A stretch of 64,000 bases of DNA from Winogradskyella vidalii (GCF_013403955.1 NZ_JABFDG010000005.1:248001-312000); one strand, 5' to 3'; counted from the stretch's first letter, positions 28,751 to 37,739 are shown. Translations and numbers: made by a program. Notes: generated by a model not told the origin, from the letters alone.

Positions 28751-29431
28751 TTATTTTGTTTTAAAGTGAGAATCGTTTTGGTGAGCTTTAATCGCTTTTT
28801 TGGAAAGTATAATTCCTATAATTAGTGATATAAAAGCACCAATTGATATACCAGGTATAAAATGAATAAATAAGAAGAAGTCATAGGTGCCATGAAACAA
28901 AATAGCTAAACTCAATCCTGCTAAGTTAAGCAAGACTCTATTGTTAGAGAATTTAGCTTTTCCCATAAAATAGCCCATGAGGATTCCAAAAGTCGCATGC
29001 GCCGGCACCGCTGTAAATGCTCTTAAAATTGCGGTTTGATAACCACTTTCTAATACATACATAATGTTTTCAGTACAGGCAAATCCCATTGAAACCATGA
29101 CGGCATAAATGATTCCATCGTAAGGTTCATTGAATGCTTTTTTTGGTTGTGCATAATATTTTACGATGATATATTTACTAAATTCTTCAGCTAAAGCAAC
29201 AACCACAAAGGCTTGTATAAACTGCTGCCAAACACTTAAACGATCGGTTAATGGAATTAATCGTCCTGTAAAAAAATATAAAATAAAGACTATAGTGACA
29301 CTAACAATAGCTCCAAATAGAAAACTGTAGATTAATAAACGTTTGGGCTCTTTTTCGTATTTGTCTTGTGCATATACATAGAGAAGAATGGCAAATACAG
29401 GCGCAACAGCCAAAAGGATTAGGTTTATCAA
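28751..29431 (-). CDS. PrsW-like intramembrane metalloprotease
   Basis: A 226-residue polytopic protein of the PrsW/CAAX-protease-related group. Motif 1 'ALAEEFSKY' (Glu-Glu at about 82-83) and the two later His-containing helices 'VPAHATFGILMGYFMGKAKF' and 'AILFHGTYDFFLF' are the conserved metal-binding elements. In Bacillus, PrsW cleaves the anti-sigma factor RsiW; the substrate in Bacteroidota is unknown. About seven membrane helices are visible. Its ATG overlaps the stop of the upstream NUDIX gene by four bases (ATGA), so the two are translationally coupled. Confidence 0.88.
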   Translation of the reverse strand: MINLILLAVAPVFAILLYVYAQDKYEKEPKRLLIYSFLFGAIVSVTIVFILYFFTGRLIPLTDRLSVWQQFIQAFVVVALAEEFSKYIIVKYYAQPKKAFNEPYDGIIYAVMVSMGFACTENIMYVLESGYQTAILRAFTAVPAHATFGILMGYFMGKAKFSNNRVLLNLAGLSLAILFHGTYDFFLFIHFIPGISIGAFISLIIGIILSKKAIKAHQNDSHFKTK

Positions 29432-29982
29432 TGTTGTTTTTCTTTAATTGTTTTTAATACAAACTTATAATAATCACGATTACTAGCCACAAAATGATGA
29501 TTGCTTTCACTGTCTTTTAATAAGCGTTCAAACTCTTCAAACGACACTAGTTTTACAGCTTCGACTTCGCTTTCCTGAATAATTAAATCTTTTAAGTCGA
29601 CCGTCAATTCAGCTATAAAGACTTGATGAAATTCATTATCTTGAATTTTGCCCTCTGCATAACTAGTTTCATGTAGAAATGTGCCAATTTTAGTAAGATT
29701 TTCTGAGACTAAAGTCAAGCCTAACTCTTCTCTAGTTTCTCTTAGAGCAGCTTCTGTAAATGTTTCTCCAGCATCAATATGGCCTGCAGCGGAAACATCC
29801 CATAGGAGTGGAAAAATGATTTTTTTGTGTGAACGCTGTTGGAGTAGAATGTCTCCTTGAGAAGTATACAACCAAAGGTGAATGGTATTATGGTACAATC
29901 CTTTAGCATGTGCTTCAGATTTTAAAGCCGTTGTTCCGGTTGGTTGGCCGTTTTTGTCAACGATGTCTATAATTTCGTCCAT
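29428..29982 (-). CDS. NUDIX hydrolase
   Basis: A 184-residue protein with a full Nudix box at about 67-89 (G-H-I-D-A-G-E-T-F ... RETREELG). The N-terminus 'DEIIDIVDKNGQPTGTTALKSEAHAKGLYHNTIHLWLY' and 'LLQQRSHKKIIFPLLWDVSAAGH' resemble the YfcD/isopentenyl-diphosphate isomerase-like subgroup, which hydrolyses nucleoside or related diphosphates. The substrate is not predictable. It overlaps the PrsW-like gene by four bases. Confidence 0.9.
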   Translation of the reverse strand: MDEIIDIVDKNGQPTGTTALKSEAHAKGLYHNTIHLWLYTSQGDILLQQRSHKKIIFPLLWDVSAAGHIDAGETFTEAALRETREELGLTLVSENLTKIGTFLHETSYAEGKIQDNEFHQVFIAELTVDLKDLIIQESEVEAVKLVSFEEFERLLKDSESNHHFVASNRDYYKFVLKTIKEKQH

Positions 29983-29991
29983 AAATTAAAG

Positions 29992-30024
29992 AGACCTACT
30001 AAGTTTTAAAAACCTAGTAGGTCT
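29992..30024. repeat. 33-base near-perfect palindrome between M42 and NUDIX genes
   Basis: AGACCTACTA (29992-30001) and TAGTAGGTCT (30015-30024) are perfect inverted arms, and inside them GTTTT and AAAAC pair as well, leaving one A/C mismatch and one central base. It lies downstream of the M42 stop, so it can terminate that transcript; similar AGACCT...AGGTCT palindromes are, from memory, dispersed in Flavobacteriia, suggesting a REP-like element. Confidence 0.8.
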
Positions 30025-30031
30025 GAAATTG

Positions 30032-31120
30032 TTATTTGAAGTAACTAAACGTTTCGCCGTCTTCGATCTTCATTAAGGTTTCATAAATTAATTTAATCAC
30101 ATTTTCCACATCGTCTTTATGAACCATTTCTACAGTGGTGTGCATATAACGTAAAGGTAAAGAGATTAGGGCAGAAGCCACACCGCCGTTGCTATAGGCA
30201 AAAGCATCTGTATCTGTTCCGGTAGCTCTAGAGAGTGCAGCACGTTGAAAAGGAATGTCTTTTTCTTCTGCAGTATCTATAATTAAATCGCGTAATTTTT
30301 GTTGTACAGCAGGTGCATAAGCAACCACAGGACCTTTTCCAATTTCGGCATAACCTTGAGTTTTCTGCTCTATCATTGGCGTTGTTGTATCATGCGTTAC
30401 ATCGGTTACAATCGCCACATTCGGCTTTATGGTTTGTGTAATCATTTCAGCACCACGTAAACCAATTTCTTCTTGTACAGAGTTGGTGATATAAAGTCCG
30501 AATGGTAATTCCTTCTTGTTTTCTTTCAATAGACGCGCTACTTCAGCAATCATAAAACCGCCCATTCTGTTGTCTAAGGCGCGACACACAAACTTGTCAC
30601 CATTTAGAATATGAAATTCATCAGGGTAAGTGATAACACAACCAACGTGAACGCCCATTTTTTCTACTTCTTCTTTATCTTTTGCACCGATATCAATACA
30701 GATATTATCGGGTTTTGGGGCTTGTTCCTTGCTCTTATTTCTGGTATGAATGGCTGGCCAACCAAAAACACCTTTAACAATACCGTTTTTGGTGTGAATA
30801 TTTACAACCTTACTCGGTGCAATTTGATGGTCACTACCGCCATTTCTAACCACATATAATAAACCGTTATCGGAAATATAGTTAACATACCACGAAATCT
30901 CATCAGCATGCCCTTCAATAACAACTTTGTATTTTGCATCAGGGTTTATTACCGCAACAGCTGAACCATAGGTATCTGTGATAAACTCATCGACATAAGG
31001 CTTTAGATAATCCATCCATATTTTTTGGCCTTCCCATTCGTAACCTGTTGGAGATGCGTTATTTAAGTATTTTTCTAAAAAGTCCATAGACTCTTTATTC
31101 AGTAATTGTTCGTCTGACAT
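30032..31120 (-). CDS. M42 family metallopeptidase
   Basis: A 362-residue cytoplasmic di-metal aminopeptidase (also called glutamyl aminopeptidase/endoglucanase M by similarity). Metal and catalytic residues are visible in 'VVIEGHADEISWYV' (His), 'CRALDNRMGGF' (bridging Asp), 'SVQEEIGLRGAEM' (catalytic Glu and ligand Glu), 'IVTDVTHDTT' (Asp) and 'SLPLRYMHTTVEMVHKDDV' (His). M42 enzymes assemble as tetrahedral dodecamers that trim peptides. It is followed by the palindrome at 29992-30024 and the NUDIX gene. Confidence 0.92.
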   Translation of the reverse strand: MSDEQLLNKESMDFLEKYLNNASPTGYEWEGQKIWMDYLKPYVDEFITDTYGSAVAVINPDAKYKVVIEGHADEISWYVNYISDNGLLYVVRNGGSDHQIAPSKVVNIHTKNGIVKGVFGWPAIHTRNKSKEQAPKPDNICIDIGAKDKEEVEKMGVHVGCVITYPDEFHILNGDKFVCRALDNRMGGFMIAEVARLLKENKKELPFGLYITNSVQEEIGLRGAEMITQTIKPNVAIVTDVTHDTTTPMIEQKTQGYAEIGKGPVVAYAPAVQQKLRDLIIDTAEEKDIPFQRAALSRATGTDTDAFAYSNGGVASALISLPLRYMHTTVEMVHKDDVENVIKLIYETLMKIEDGETFSYFK

Positions 31121-31242
31121 AATTTAAATTTTGCTTAAAAATAAAACGAATTCTTTAGCTTTAATAGTTTTTGAATTTTTTTTGTAACAATTTCAACTAT
31201 TTTTATACTTATACAGTAATATTCATAACTAAATACTAACTG

Positions 31243-32133
31243 ATGAAACTCGTAATTAAAGATCTTACTAAAACATATAAAAATGGTGTTAAAGCAACTG
31301 ACAACCTTAATCTTGAAATAGGAACAGGAATGTTTGGACTTTTAGGACCAAATGGAGCTGGAAAATCTTCTTTAATGCGAACCATCGCGACTTTGCAAAG
31401 TCCAGATTCGGGATCTATAATGTTTGGTGATATTAATGTGTTAGAGGATAAAATGGCACTGAGAAAAGTATTGGGTTATTTACCACAATCTTTTGGGGTG
31501 TATCCGAAAATGTCTGCTGAAGCTTTATTAGATTATTTTGCGACTTTAAAAGGCATTAGTTCAAAATCTGAACGCCAAGCCATTGTAAAAGAAGTGTTAG
31601 ATATTACCAATTTATATGATGTGCGTAAGAAGCATGTGGCTGGCTATTCTGGTGGTATGAAACAGCGTTTCGGTATTGCACAGTTATTATTGAATAATCC
31701 AAAATTAATTATCGTCGATGAACCTACCGCAGGATTAGACCCTGCTGAACGTCATCGTTTTTTAAATGTATTGCGCGAAGTGGGTACTAATTGTACCGTG
31801 ATTTTTTCAACGCATATAGTTGAAGATGTTAAAGAACTTTGTAACGATATGGCGATTTTAAATGGTGGTCGTATTTTAAAGCAAGCCACGCCAACACAGG
31901 CCAGAATGGAATTGCAAGGCCAGATTTGGACTAAAGTTATTGATAGAGATGATTTAGAAGCGCATGAAGCGCAATACAATATATTATCGTCTAACTATAA
32001 CGAAGATAACTCATTAAATATCCGTGTGTATAGTGAAGCACAACCTAGTGAAGCCTTTAAATCTGTAGAACCACAGCTCGATGATGTTTATTTTATAGCA
32101 CTCAAACAAGACGAACCTGTTAGTGCTCTATAA
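31243..32133 (+). CDS. ABC transporter ATP-binding protein (partner of the permease/M1 fusion)
   Basis: A 296-residue ATPase with Walker A GPNGAGKS (about 35-42), Q-loop 'YLPQSFGVYP', signature 'YSGGMKQR', Walker B 'LIIVDEPTAGLD' and switch His in 'STHIVED'. The C-terminal extension after residue 220 is typical of bacitracin/CcmA-like exporters. It begins 122 bases downstream of the divergent M42 gene start and is followed, 26 bases on, by the giant permease, so the two form one operon and one transporter. Substrate unknown. Confidence 0.93.
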   Translation: MKLVIKDLTKTYKNGVKATDNLNLEIGTGMFGLLGPNGAGKSSLMRTIATLQSPDSGSIMFGDINVLEDKMALRKVLGYLPQSFGVYPKMSAEALLDYFATLKGISSKSERQAIVKEVLDITNLYDVRKKHVAGYSGGMKQRFGIAQLLLNNPKLIIVDEPTAGLDPAERHRFLNVLREVGTNCTVIFSTHIVEDVKELCNDMAILNGGRILKQATPTQARMELQGQIWTKVIDRDDLEAHEAQYNILSSNYNEDNSLNIRVYSEAQPSEAFKSVEPQLDDVYFIALKQDEPVSAL

Positions 32134-32159
32134 TTTTTAACCTCTATAAAAGTACATCT

Positions 32160-35100
32160 ATGTTTTCTACAATATTTTCTTATGAATTAAAGTACTGGTT
32201 AAAACGACCAGCAACTTATATTTATATGGCTATTTTCTTTATGTTATCGTTATTTATGGCTGCAACAACGGCTGGTATTTTCGATAGTATTACAGCGACC
32301 ACAAGTTCTGCCCGAATTGTAAATTCACCAATAGGTATAAACAACCTGTTTAACGGATTAACTATTTTAATTTTCTTTCTGTTTCCTTCAATTATAGGCG
32401 CTTCTATCAATAGGGATTTTAAAAGTGAAATGCATTCCATTTTATATTCCTATCCCTTTACCAAAGCCAATTATTTATTTGCTAAATTTTTCAGTGCTAT
32501 TGTTGTTGTTACGCTTATTGTATTAACGATTGGTATAGGCATGTTTATTGGTTTTAGATTGCCTGGGACAAATTCAGATTTAATCATTGACTTTGATATT
32601 CAATCGTATTTTAATGCCTATTGGCTCTTTATTTTACCTAATATTTTATTGTTTGGCGCCATTGTTTTTGCTGTTGTGACGTTTACACGAAACATTGCAG
32701 CCGGATTTATAACAGTTATTTTACTCTTATTTGTACAAGGGGTAACCGATAGTTTATTGTCTGATCCAGATAGTCGATATTTAGCAGCCTTGATGGATCC
32801 TTTTGGGTCATCGGCTTCTGATTATTATACACGTTATTGGACGGTTTATGAGCAAAATGAAATGCATATACCTATTAAGGAAGTTATTTTATATAACCGA
32901 TTAATATGGTTAGGTGTAGCGAGTTTAGTATTTGGAATGGTCTTTAAATTCTTTAAGTTCAGTCAAAATGCCTTGTCGTTTTCATTTTTCAAAAAGAAAA
33001 AAGGGGAACGGTCTACAAAACGCAATTTTGGAGGCATTACTAAAATCAATTTGCCAAAGGTTACTAAGGATTATTCGTTTATTCAGAACTTAAAAGCGAC
33101 TTGGAAAATTTCGAATGTAGAGTTTAAATACATCGTAAAAAGTTGGCCATTTATAAGTATTGTCTTAGTGGGACTTATTATTGTGTTAGTCGCCTTAGCA
33201 GATGTAGGAAGTACAGGAACAGCATCGTATCCAAGAACATGGTTAATGCTTCGTGGTGGTAGTGCATTTGTATTTGCCATTAATATCTGTACCTTTTTGT
33301 ATGCAGGAATGCTAGTTAATCGCAGTAAAATAGCAAACATTAATGGCTTGGAAGATGTGACACCAATTCCTAATTGGTCACTGTTTTTATCTAAATTTAT
33401 CGCTATCGTTAAAATGCAAATATTATTACTATCTGTAGTGATGGTAGCTGGTATTTTATTTCAACTTTATAAAGGTTATTTTGATATTGAAATAGGCTTA
33501 TACATCAAAGAGTTATTCGGCTTAAAACTGATTAATTATGTCATTTGGGCCTTCTTAGCCTTAATGATTCAAACCTTAATTAGAAATCCATATTTAGGTC
33601 TGTTTGTATTGTTAGTTATTGTTATTGGTATTCCATTTTTAAGTTTGGCAGGTGTAGAACAAGCTATATTTAAATATAATGAAGGCTCTGGATTTAGTTA
33701 TAATGATATGAATGGTTATGGCGATTCACTAGCTCGATATTTAACCTATAAATTTTATTGGGTTCTTGGTGGTTTAGTGCTTATGCTTGTAGCGGCTTTA
33801 TTCTGGGTACGTGGTTTACCACATTCTTTTAAAGAGCGAATTGCTATTGCTAAAGCGCGTTTTACAACACCAGTAGCTACAGCATTTATAGTATTGCTAG
33901 CTGGATTTTTAACCATGGGCTATACCATTTATCATGGCACCAATATTAATAACGACCGTTACTCTTCAAAAGAAGTTGAAGAACTGACTGTTGAATGGGA
34001 AAAGACCTATAAACAATACGAAAACTATGCGCAACCACGTATTGTGGCTGTAAAAGTGAATTTAGATTTGTTTATTGATAGTCGTGATTTTGAAGCATCG
34101 GGTGAATATGCCATGATTAACAAAACCGATAAAGCCATTGATAGCATTTTCTTAAATCATAATGATTATCCAAGTACATTTAAATTTAATCGTGAAAATA
34201 CATTAGTAAAAGAGGATACACTCTACAATTTTGATATTTATAGGTTAAAACAGCCCTTAATGCCAGGAGATTCAATGACCTTAGATTTTACGGTTAAGAA
34301 CAAACCTAATACGTTATTTGTATCTAATTCCCCGATTATCGAGAACGGAACATTTATTAATAATATGCAATTGTTTCCTAGTTTTGGTTACAATGGCGGC
34401 GAACTTACAGATGATAAAACCCGTGAAAAATACGGTTTACCACCCAATGCGTTAAAACCATTGCCTTCAGATTCCACCGCTTTAGGAAATACCTACATTT
34501 CAAAAGATAGTGATTGGATAGATTTTGAAGCTACAGTAAGCACTAGTAAGGACCAAATAGCCATTGCACCTGGTTATCTTCAAAAAGAATGGGAAGCCGA
34601 TGGAAGACGTTATTTCCATTATAAAATGGATAGTAAAATCTTGAATTTTTACGCTTTTAATTCCGCAGAATACAAAGTAAAGAAAGATAAATGGAAGGAT
34701 GTAAATCTCGAAATTTATTACCATGAAGGGCATGAATACAATTTGGAAAGCATGATGGATGGTATGAAAGCTTCTTTGGAATATAATACAGAGAATTTTA
34801 GTCCGTACCAGCACAAACAATTACGTATTATTGAATTCCCAAGTGGTGGTTTTGCCCAATCATTTCCTAATACCATTCCGTTTTCTGGTGATGTAGGATT
34901 TATCGCTGTCGTAGATGACGAAGATGATGAGGACGAGGCTGGTTTAAATTATATGTATGCGATTACAGTGCATGAAGTTGCACATCAATGGTGGGCACAT
35001 CAAGTTATAGGTGCCGATGTTTTGGGGGCAACGATGTTATCTGAAAGTTTATCGGAATATGTGTCTTTAAAAGTGCTAGAAAAAGAACTTGGAAAAACGC

Positions 35101-35813
35101 AAATGCGTAAGTTTTTGAAAAAGTCTTTAGACGATTATTTATTTAGAAGAACTTTTGAACGCAAACGAGAAAAACCGCTGATGTACAACGACGGTCAAGG
35201 CTATATTCATTATCAAAAAGGCTCATTGGTATTTTATGCCTTAAGTGATTATATCGGAGAAGATGTGCTCAATAACGCTTTAAAAACTTATGTTGAAAAA
35301 GTGAAATTTCAAGAACCACCGTATACCACATCTATTGATATGGTCAACCATTTAAAAGCGGCAACACCAGATAGTTTGCAGTATGTAATAACAGATATGT
35401 TTGAAACCATAACCTTATACGATAATAAAATAAAGACAGTGTCATCTACCGAATTGGATAATGGTAAATACCAAGTTGATATTGAATTTGAAGTGAGTAA
35501 ATACAGAAATGACGAACGTGGCAAACAATTATTTTCTGAAGAAGGAAGGGATTCAATTTCTTATTTGCCGGAAGGAAAAGAAAAACCCATTTTATCCTTA
35601 CCGCTTCAAGATTATATAGATATTGGCGTATTCACTGAACATGAAGTTGATGGAAAAATGAAAGAGAAACAACTATACTTAAAGAAACACAACATTACAG
35701 TGATTGATAATAAAGTTTCGATTATTGTAGATGAAAAACCAACGGAAGTCGGTGTAGACCCTTATAATATATTAATTGATAGAAATTCTGGGGATAACCG
35801 TCAGAAGTTATAA
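32160..35813 (+). CDS. ABC permease fused to M1 aminopeptidase
   Basis: A 1217-residue protein. Residues 1-570 hold two sets of about six membrane helices of ABC-2 type permease; after one more helix near 575-600 comes a large soluble M1 (gluzincin) peptidase. The zinc site is HEVAHQW at 938-942 with a third-ligand Glu in 'MLSESLSEY'; the spacer is 19 residues against 18 in classic M1 enzymes, a feature I recall as common to this fused family. The soluble domain should be on the outer face. It is paired with the ATPase just upstream. The family is known only by annotation ('ABC transporter permease/M1 family aminopeptidase'); a link between peptide cleavage and transport is inference. Confidence 0.92.
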   Translation: MFSTIFSYELKYWLKRPATYIYMAIFFMLSLFMAATTAGIFDSITATTSSARIVNSPIGINNLFNGLTILIFFLFPSIIGASINRDFKSEMHSILYSYPFTKANYLFAKFFSAIVVVTLIVLTIGIGMFIGFRLPGTNSDLIIDFDIQSYFNAYWLFILPNILLFGAIVFAVVTFTRNIAAGFITVILLLFVQGVTDSLLSDPDSRYLAALMDPFGSSASDYYTRYWTVYEQNEMHIPIKEVILYNRLIWLGVASLVFGMVFKFFKFSQNALSFSFFKKKKGERSTKRNFGGITKINLPKVTKDYSFIQNLKATWKISNVEFKYIVKSWPFISIVLVGLIIVLVALADVGSTGTASYPRTWLMLRGGSAFVFAINICTFLYAGMLVNRSKIANINGLEDVTPIPNWSLFLSKFIAIVKMQILLLSVVMVAGILFQLYKGYFDIEIGLYIKELFGLKLINYVIWAFLALMIQTLIRNPYLGLFVLLVIVIGIPFLSLAGVEQAIFKYNEGSGFSYNDMNGYGDSLARYLTYKFYWVLGGLVLMLVAALFWVRGLPHSFKERIAIAKARFTTPVATAFIVLLAGFLTMGYTIYHGTNINNDRYSSKEVEELTVEWEKTYKQYENYAQPRIVAVKVNLDLFIDSRDFEASGEYAMINKTDKAIDSIFLNHNDYPSTFKFNRENTLVKEDTLYNFDIYRLKQPLMPGDSMTLDFTVKNKPNTLFVSNSPIIENGTFINNMQLFPSFGYNGGELTDDKTREKYGLPPNALKPLPSDSTALGNTYISKDSDWIDFEATVSTSKDQIAIAPGYLQKEWEADGRRYFHYKMDSKILNFYAFNSAEYKVKKDKWKDVNLEIYYHEGHEYNLESMMDGMKASLEYNTENFSPYQHKQLRIIEFPSGGFAQSFPNTIPFSGDVGFIAVVDDEDDEDEAGLNYMYAITVHEVAHQWWAHQVIGADVLGATMLSESLSEYVSLKVLEKELGKTQMRKFLKKSLDDYLFRRTFERKREKPLMYNDGQGYIHYQKGSLVFYALSDYIGEDVLNNALKTYVEKVKFQEPPYTTSIDMVNHLKAATPDSLQYVITDMFETITLYDNKIKTVSSTELDNGKYQVDIEFEVSKYRNDERGKQLFSEEGRDSISYLPEGKEKPILSLPLQDYIDIGVFTEHEVDGKMKEKQLYLKKHNITVIDNKVSIIVDEKPTEVGVDPYNILIDRNSGDNRQKL

Positions 35814-35834
35814 GTAGATTCAAGATTAAATATT

Positions 35835-35876
35835 AAAAGACCTTTCAGATGTTATCATTTGAAAGGTCTTTTTGTT
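35835..35876 (+). terminator. rho-independent terminator of the ABC/M1 operon
   Basis: AAAAGACCTTTCA (35835-35847) and TGAAAGGTCTTTT (35860-35872) are perfect inverted 13-mers with a 12-base loop, followed by more Ts, 22 bases after the permease stop. Confidence 0.88.
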
Positions 35877-35885
35877 TTGAGGTAG

Positions 35886-35961
35886 GCCGAATGTTGTACC
35901 TAAAGGCACAATGTTAACCTAGCGATTCATTGTTTTACCGGTATAAAGTCCCTAACGGGAC
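35886..35961 (+). repeat. 76-bp two-hairpin unit, copy A
   Basis: Order: GCCGAATGTT, hairpin 1 GTACCTAAAGGCAC (35896-35909), 23-base spacer, TTTTACCG (35933-35940), 7 bases, hairpin 2 GTCCCTAACGGGAC (35948-35961, arms GTCCC/GGGAC). Same parts and spacing as copy C at 36143, inverted in copy B. Non-coding. Confidence 0.85.
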
Positions 35962-36077
35962 GAATTGCTACTTTTTTAATTTGTTTGAATATAAATCAAG
36001 AATTATTGATTTATATAGATTTTGTAAGTTCATAAACCAGAAAGGGTTTTTATTGTTTTGGTGAGTTGATAAAGTTT

Positions 36078-36142
36078 GTCCTGTTAGGGACAGAACATCG
36101 GTAAAAACAAGAGATATAACTGTGAAGCGTGCCTTTAGGTAC
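36078..36142 (-). repeat. two-hairpin unit, copy B (inverted)
   Basis: Read on the plus strand: GTCCTGTTAGGGAC (36078-36091), 7 bases, CGGTAAAA (36099-36106, reverse complement of TTTTACCG), 22 bases, GTGCCTTTAGGTAC (36129-36142), which is the exact reverse complement of hairpin 1 of copy A. One base shorter in the spacer than copies A and C. Confidence 0.85.
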
Positions 36143-36218
36143 GCCATATGTTATACCTAAAGGTATTGCGTTAATGCAGTGTTTCAATATTTTACCGATA
36201 GAAAGTCCTTAAAGGGAC
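36143..36218 (+). repeat. 76-bp two-hairpin unit, copy C
   Basis: GCCATATGTT, hairpin 1 ATACCTAAAGGTAT (36153-36166), 23 bases, TTTTACCG (36190-36197), 7 bases, GTCCTTAAAGGGAC (36205-36218). It has exactly the length and spacing of copy A; a degenerate TTTTATCGG follows at 36225-36233. It adjoins copy B back to back. Confidence 0.85.
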
Positions 36219-36314
36219 TAGTTATTTTATCGGAAATCATGTTTCTAAAAGAAATTCAAATTACCCCATAATATTAATAAGAATTTAGGGTTATAGACTT
36301 AATTATTATTAATT

Positions 36315-36342
36315 TTGAATTTACTGTAATCCTTTATATTTG
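36315..36342 (+). promoter_or_regulatory. Bacteroidota-type promoter of the DUF4294 operon
   Basis: TTG at 36315-36317, 17 bases, then TATATTTG at 36335-36342: an exact match to the Flavobacterium consensus TTG-N17-TAnnTTTG. The ATG of the gene is 27 bases after the box, giving a short leader. Confidence 0.8.
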
Positions 36343-36368
36343 GAACGGTTTTGGTACTAAAAAATGTA

Positions 36369-37061
36369 ATGAAATATTTAACCTACATCGCATTATTTTT
36401 TTCAGTCGTATTAAATGCGCAAGACAATCCTGTAAAACAAGATTCTACAGATACGCATTATATGATTATTGAAGGGGATTCTGTTCCTGTAACTTCAGTA
36501 GAATTGAAGGAGGTTTTAGTATTACCTAATTTAAGGTTCGAAAATCGTGAAGCCAGAGTCCGTTACATTATTTTAAGACGAAAAACCTTAAAAGTGTATC
36601 CTTATGCAAAGCTGGCTGCCGAACGTTTAGAAGCGCTACAAGAACGCTTAGATGGTTTAGAACGTAAACGAGATAAAAAGCGTTATGCTAAGATTATTCA
36701 GAATTATATTGAAGATGAATTTTCTGCCGAATTAAAGAAACTAACCAAAACCGAAGGTCAGATATTAGTAAAACTGATTCACCGACAAACCGGAAAAACA
36801 GCTTTTGATTTAATTAAAGAACTGCGAAGTGGTTGGCGTGCCTTTTGGTTTAATAGCACAGCTGGATTGTTTGATATTTCATTAAAACGCGAATTTGTAC
36901 CAATAGAGGTAGAAGAAGATTATTTGATTGAAGATATTTTACAACGGGCATTTCAAAGTGAGCGTTTAAAACATCAAGATGCCGCTTTTGATATTGATTT
37001 TTATGATTGTGTGAACAAATGGTCTAAATCCAAATTAAGATATCAAAAGAATAAAATTTAA
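36369..37061 (+). CDS. DUF4294 domain-containing exported protein
   Basis: I start at the ATG at 36369, giving a signal peptide (MKYLTYIALFFSVVLNAQ); an in-frame TTG at 36351 would place the start nearly at the predicted transcription start. The 230-residue product has the DUF4294 core from about 50: 'ARVRYIILRRKTLKVYPYAKLAAERL', a charged coiled coil 'ERLDGLERKRDKKRYAKIIQ', then 'LTKTEGQILVKLIHRQTGKTAFDLIKELRSGWRAFWFN'. The family is almost confined to Bacteroidota and its function is unknown. The hemolysin III gene follows after two bases, so they share a transcript. Confidence 0.88.
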   Translation: MKYLTYIALFFSVVLNAQDNPVKQDSTDTHYMIIEGDSVPVTSVELKEVLVLPNLRFENREARVRYIILRRKTLKVYPYAKLAAERLEALQERLDGLERKRDKKRYAKIIQNYIEDEFSAELKKLTKTEGQILVKLIHRQTGKTAFDLIKELRSGWRAFWFNSTAGLFDISLKREFVPIEVEEDYLIEDILQRAFQSERLKHQDAAFDIDFYDCVNKWSKSKLRYQKNKI

Positions 37062-37063
37062 CG

Positions 37064-37690
37064 ATGCGCATTCAAACGAAACTCGAAGAACAACTTAATG
37101 CCTGGACACATGGTTTTGGAGCACTTTTAGGAATCGCTGCCCTAGTTTTACTTATTCTAAAAGCCGATACGCTTAAACCTTGGCATTTATTTAGTGTTAT
37201 GGTTTATGGGATTTCCATAATCATTTTGTTTTTAGCTTCCACATTTTACCATGCGGTAGAAGGGGAGAAGCGCAAATACTATTTTAGAATTGTCGATCAT
37301 ATTAGCATTTACCTTCTCATAGCTGGGACTTATACACCAGTGTTATTAATTTTACTACCCGATAGTTTTGGCTGGACTTTATTTTGGACCGTTTGGGGAA
37401 TTGCCGCTTTTGGTGTGATTTTAAAACTCTTTTTTACAGGGAGGTTCGAAGTTTTTTCAACCTTACTATACTTAGTTATGGGCTGGCTTATTGTATTTGA
37501 TTTTTCAAATGTTTCAGAAGCACTAGGCCCACAAGGGATATTGTGGTTGTTTGCAGGTGGATTGTCTTATACCGTTGGTATTATTTTTTATGCCGTTCAG
37601 AAAATTCCATATAACCATGTAATATGGCACTTATTTGTATTAGGTGGTGCCATTTGTCACTTCTTTATGGTGTACTTATATGTGTTATAA
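37064..37690 (+). CDS. hemolysin III / PAQR family membrane protein
   Basis: A 208-residue protein with seven membrane helices. Family motifs: 'LNAWTHGFGALLGI' (first conserved His), 'STFYHAV' (Ser/His), 'DHISIYLLIAGTYTPV' (Asp/His) and the last-helix 'HVIWHLFVLGGAICHFF' with two zinc-ligand histidines. Bacterial members (TrhA/YqfA) are linked to membrane-lipid homeostasis; 'hemolysin' is a historic label. It starts two bases after the DUF4294 stop. Confidence 0.92.
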   Translation: MRIQTKLEEQLNAWTHGFGALLGIAALVLLILKADTLKPWHLFSVMVYGISIIILFLASTFYHAVEGEKRKYYFRIVDHISIYLLIAGTYTPVLLILLPDSFGWTLFWTVWGIAAFGVILKLFFTGRFEVFSTLLYLVMGWLIVFDFSNVSEALGPQGILWLFAGGLSYTVGIIFYAVQKIPYNHVIWHLFVLGGAICHFFMVYLYVL

Positions 37691-37739
37691 AAATGTTTAA
37701 ATTGCTATATTATTTGGTATCAGCACGAGAGTTAAATCT

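Noticed and set aside
30611..30859. Plus-strand open frame inside the M42 peptidase gene
   Set aside because: Antisense to conserved catalytic regions and Asn/Phe-rich; not a gene.
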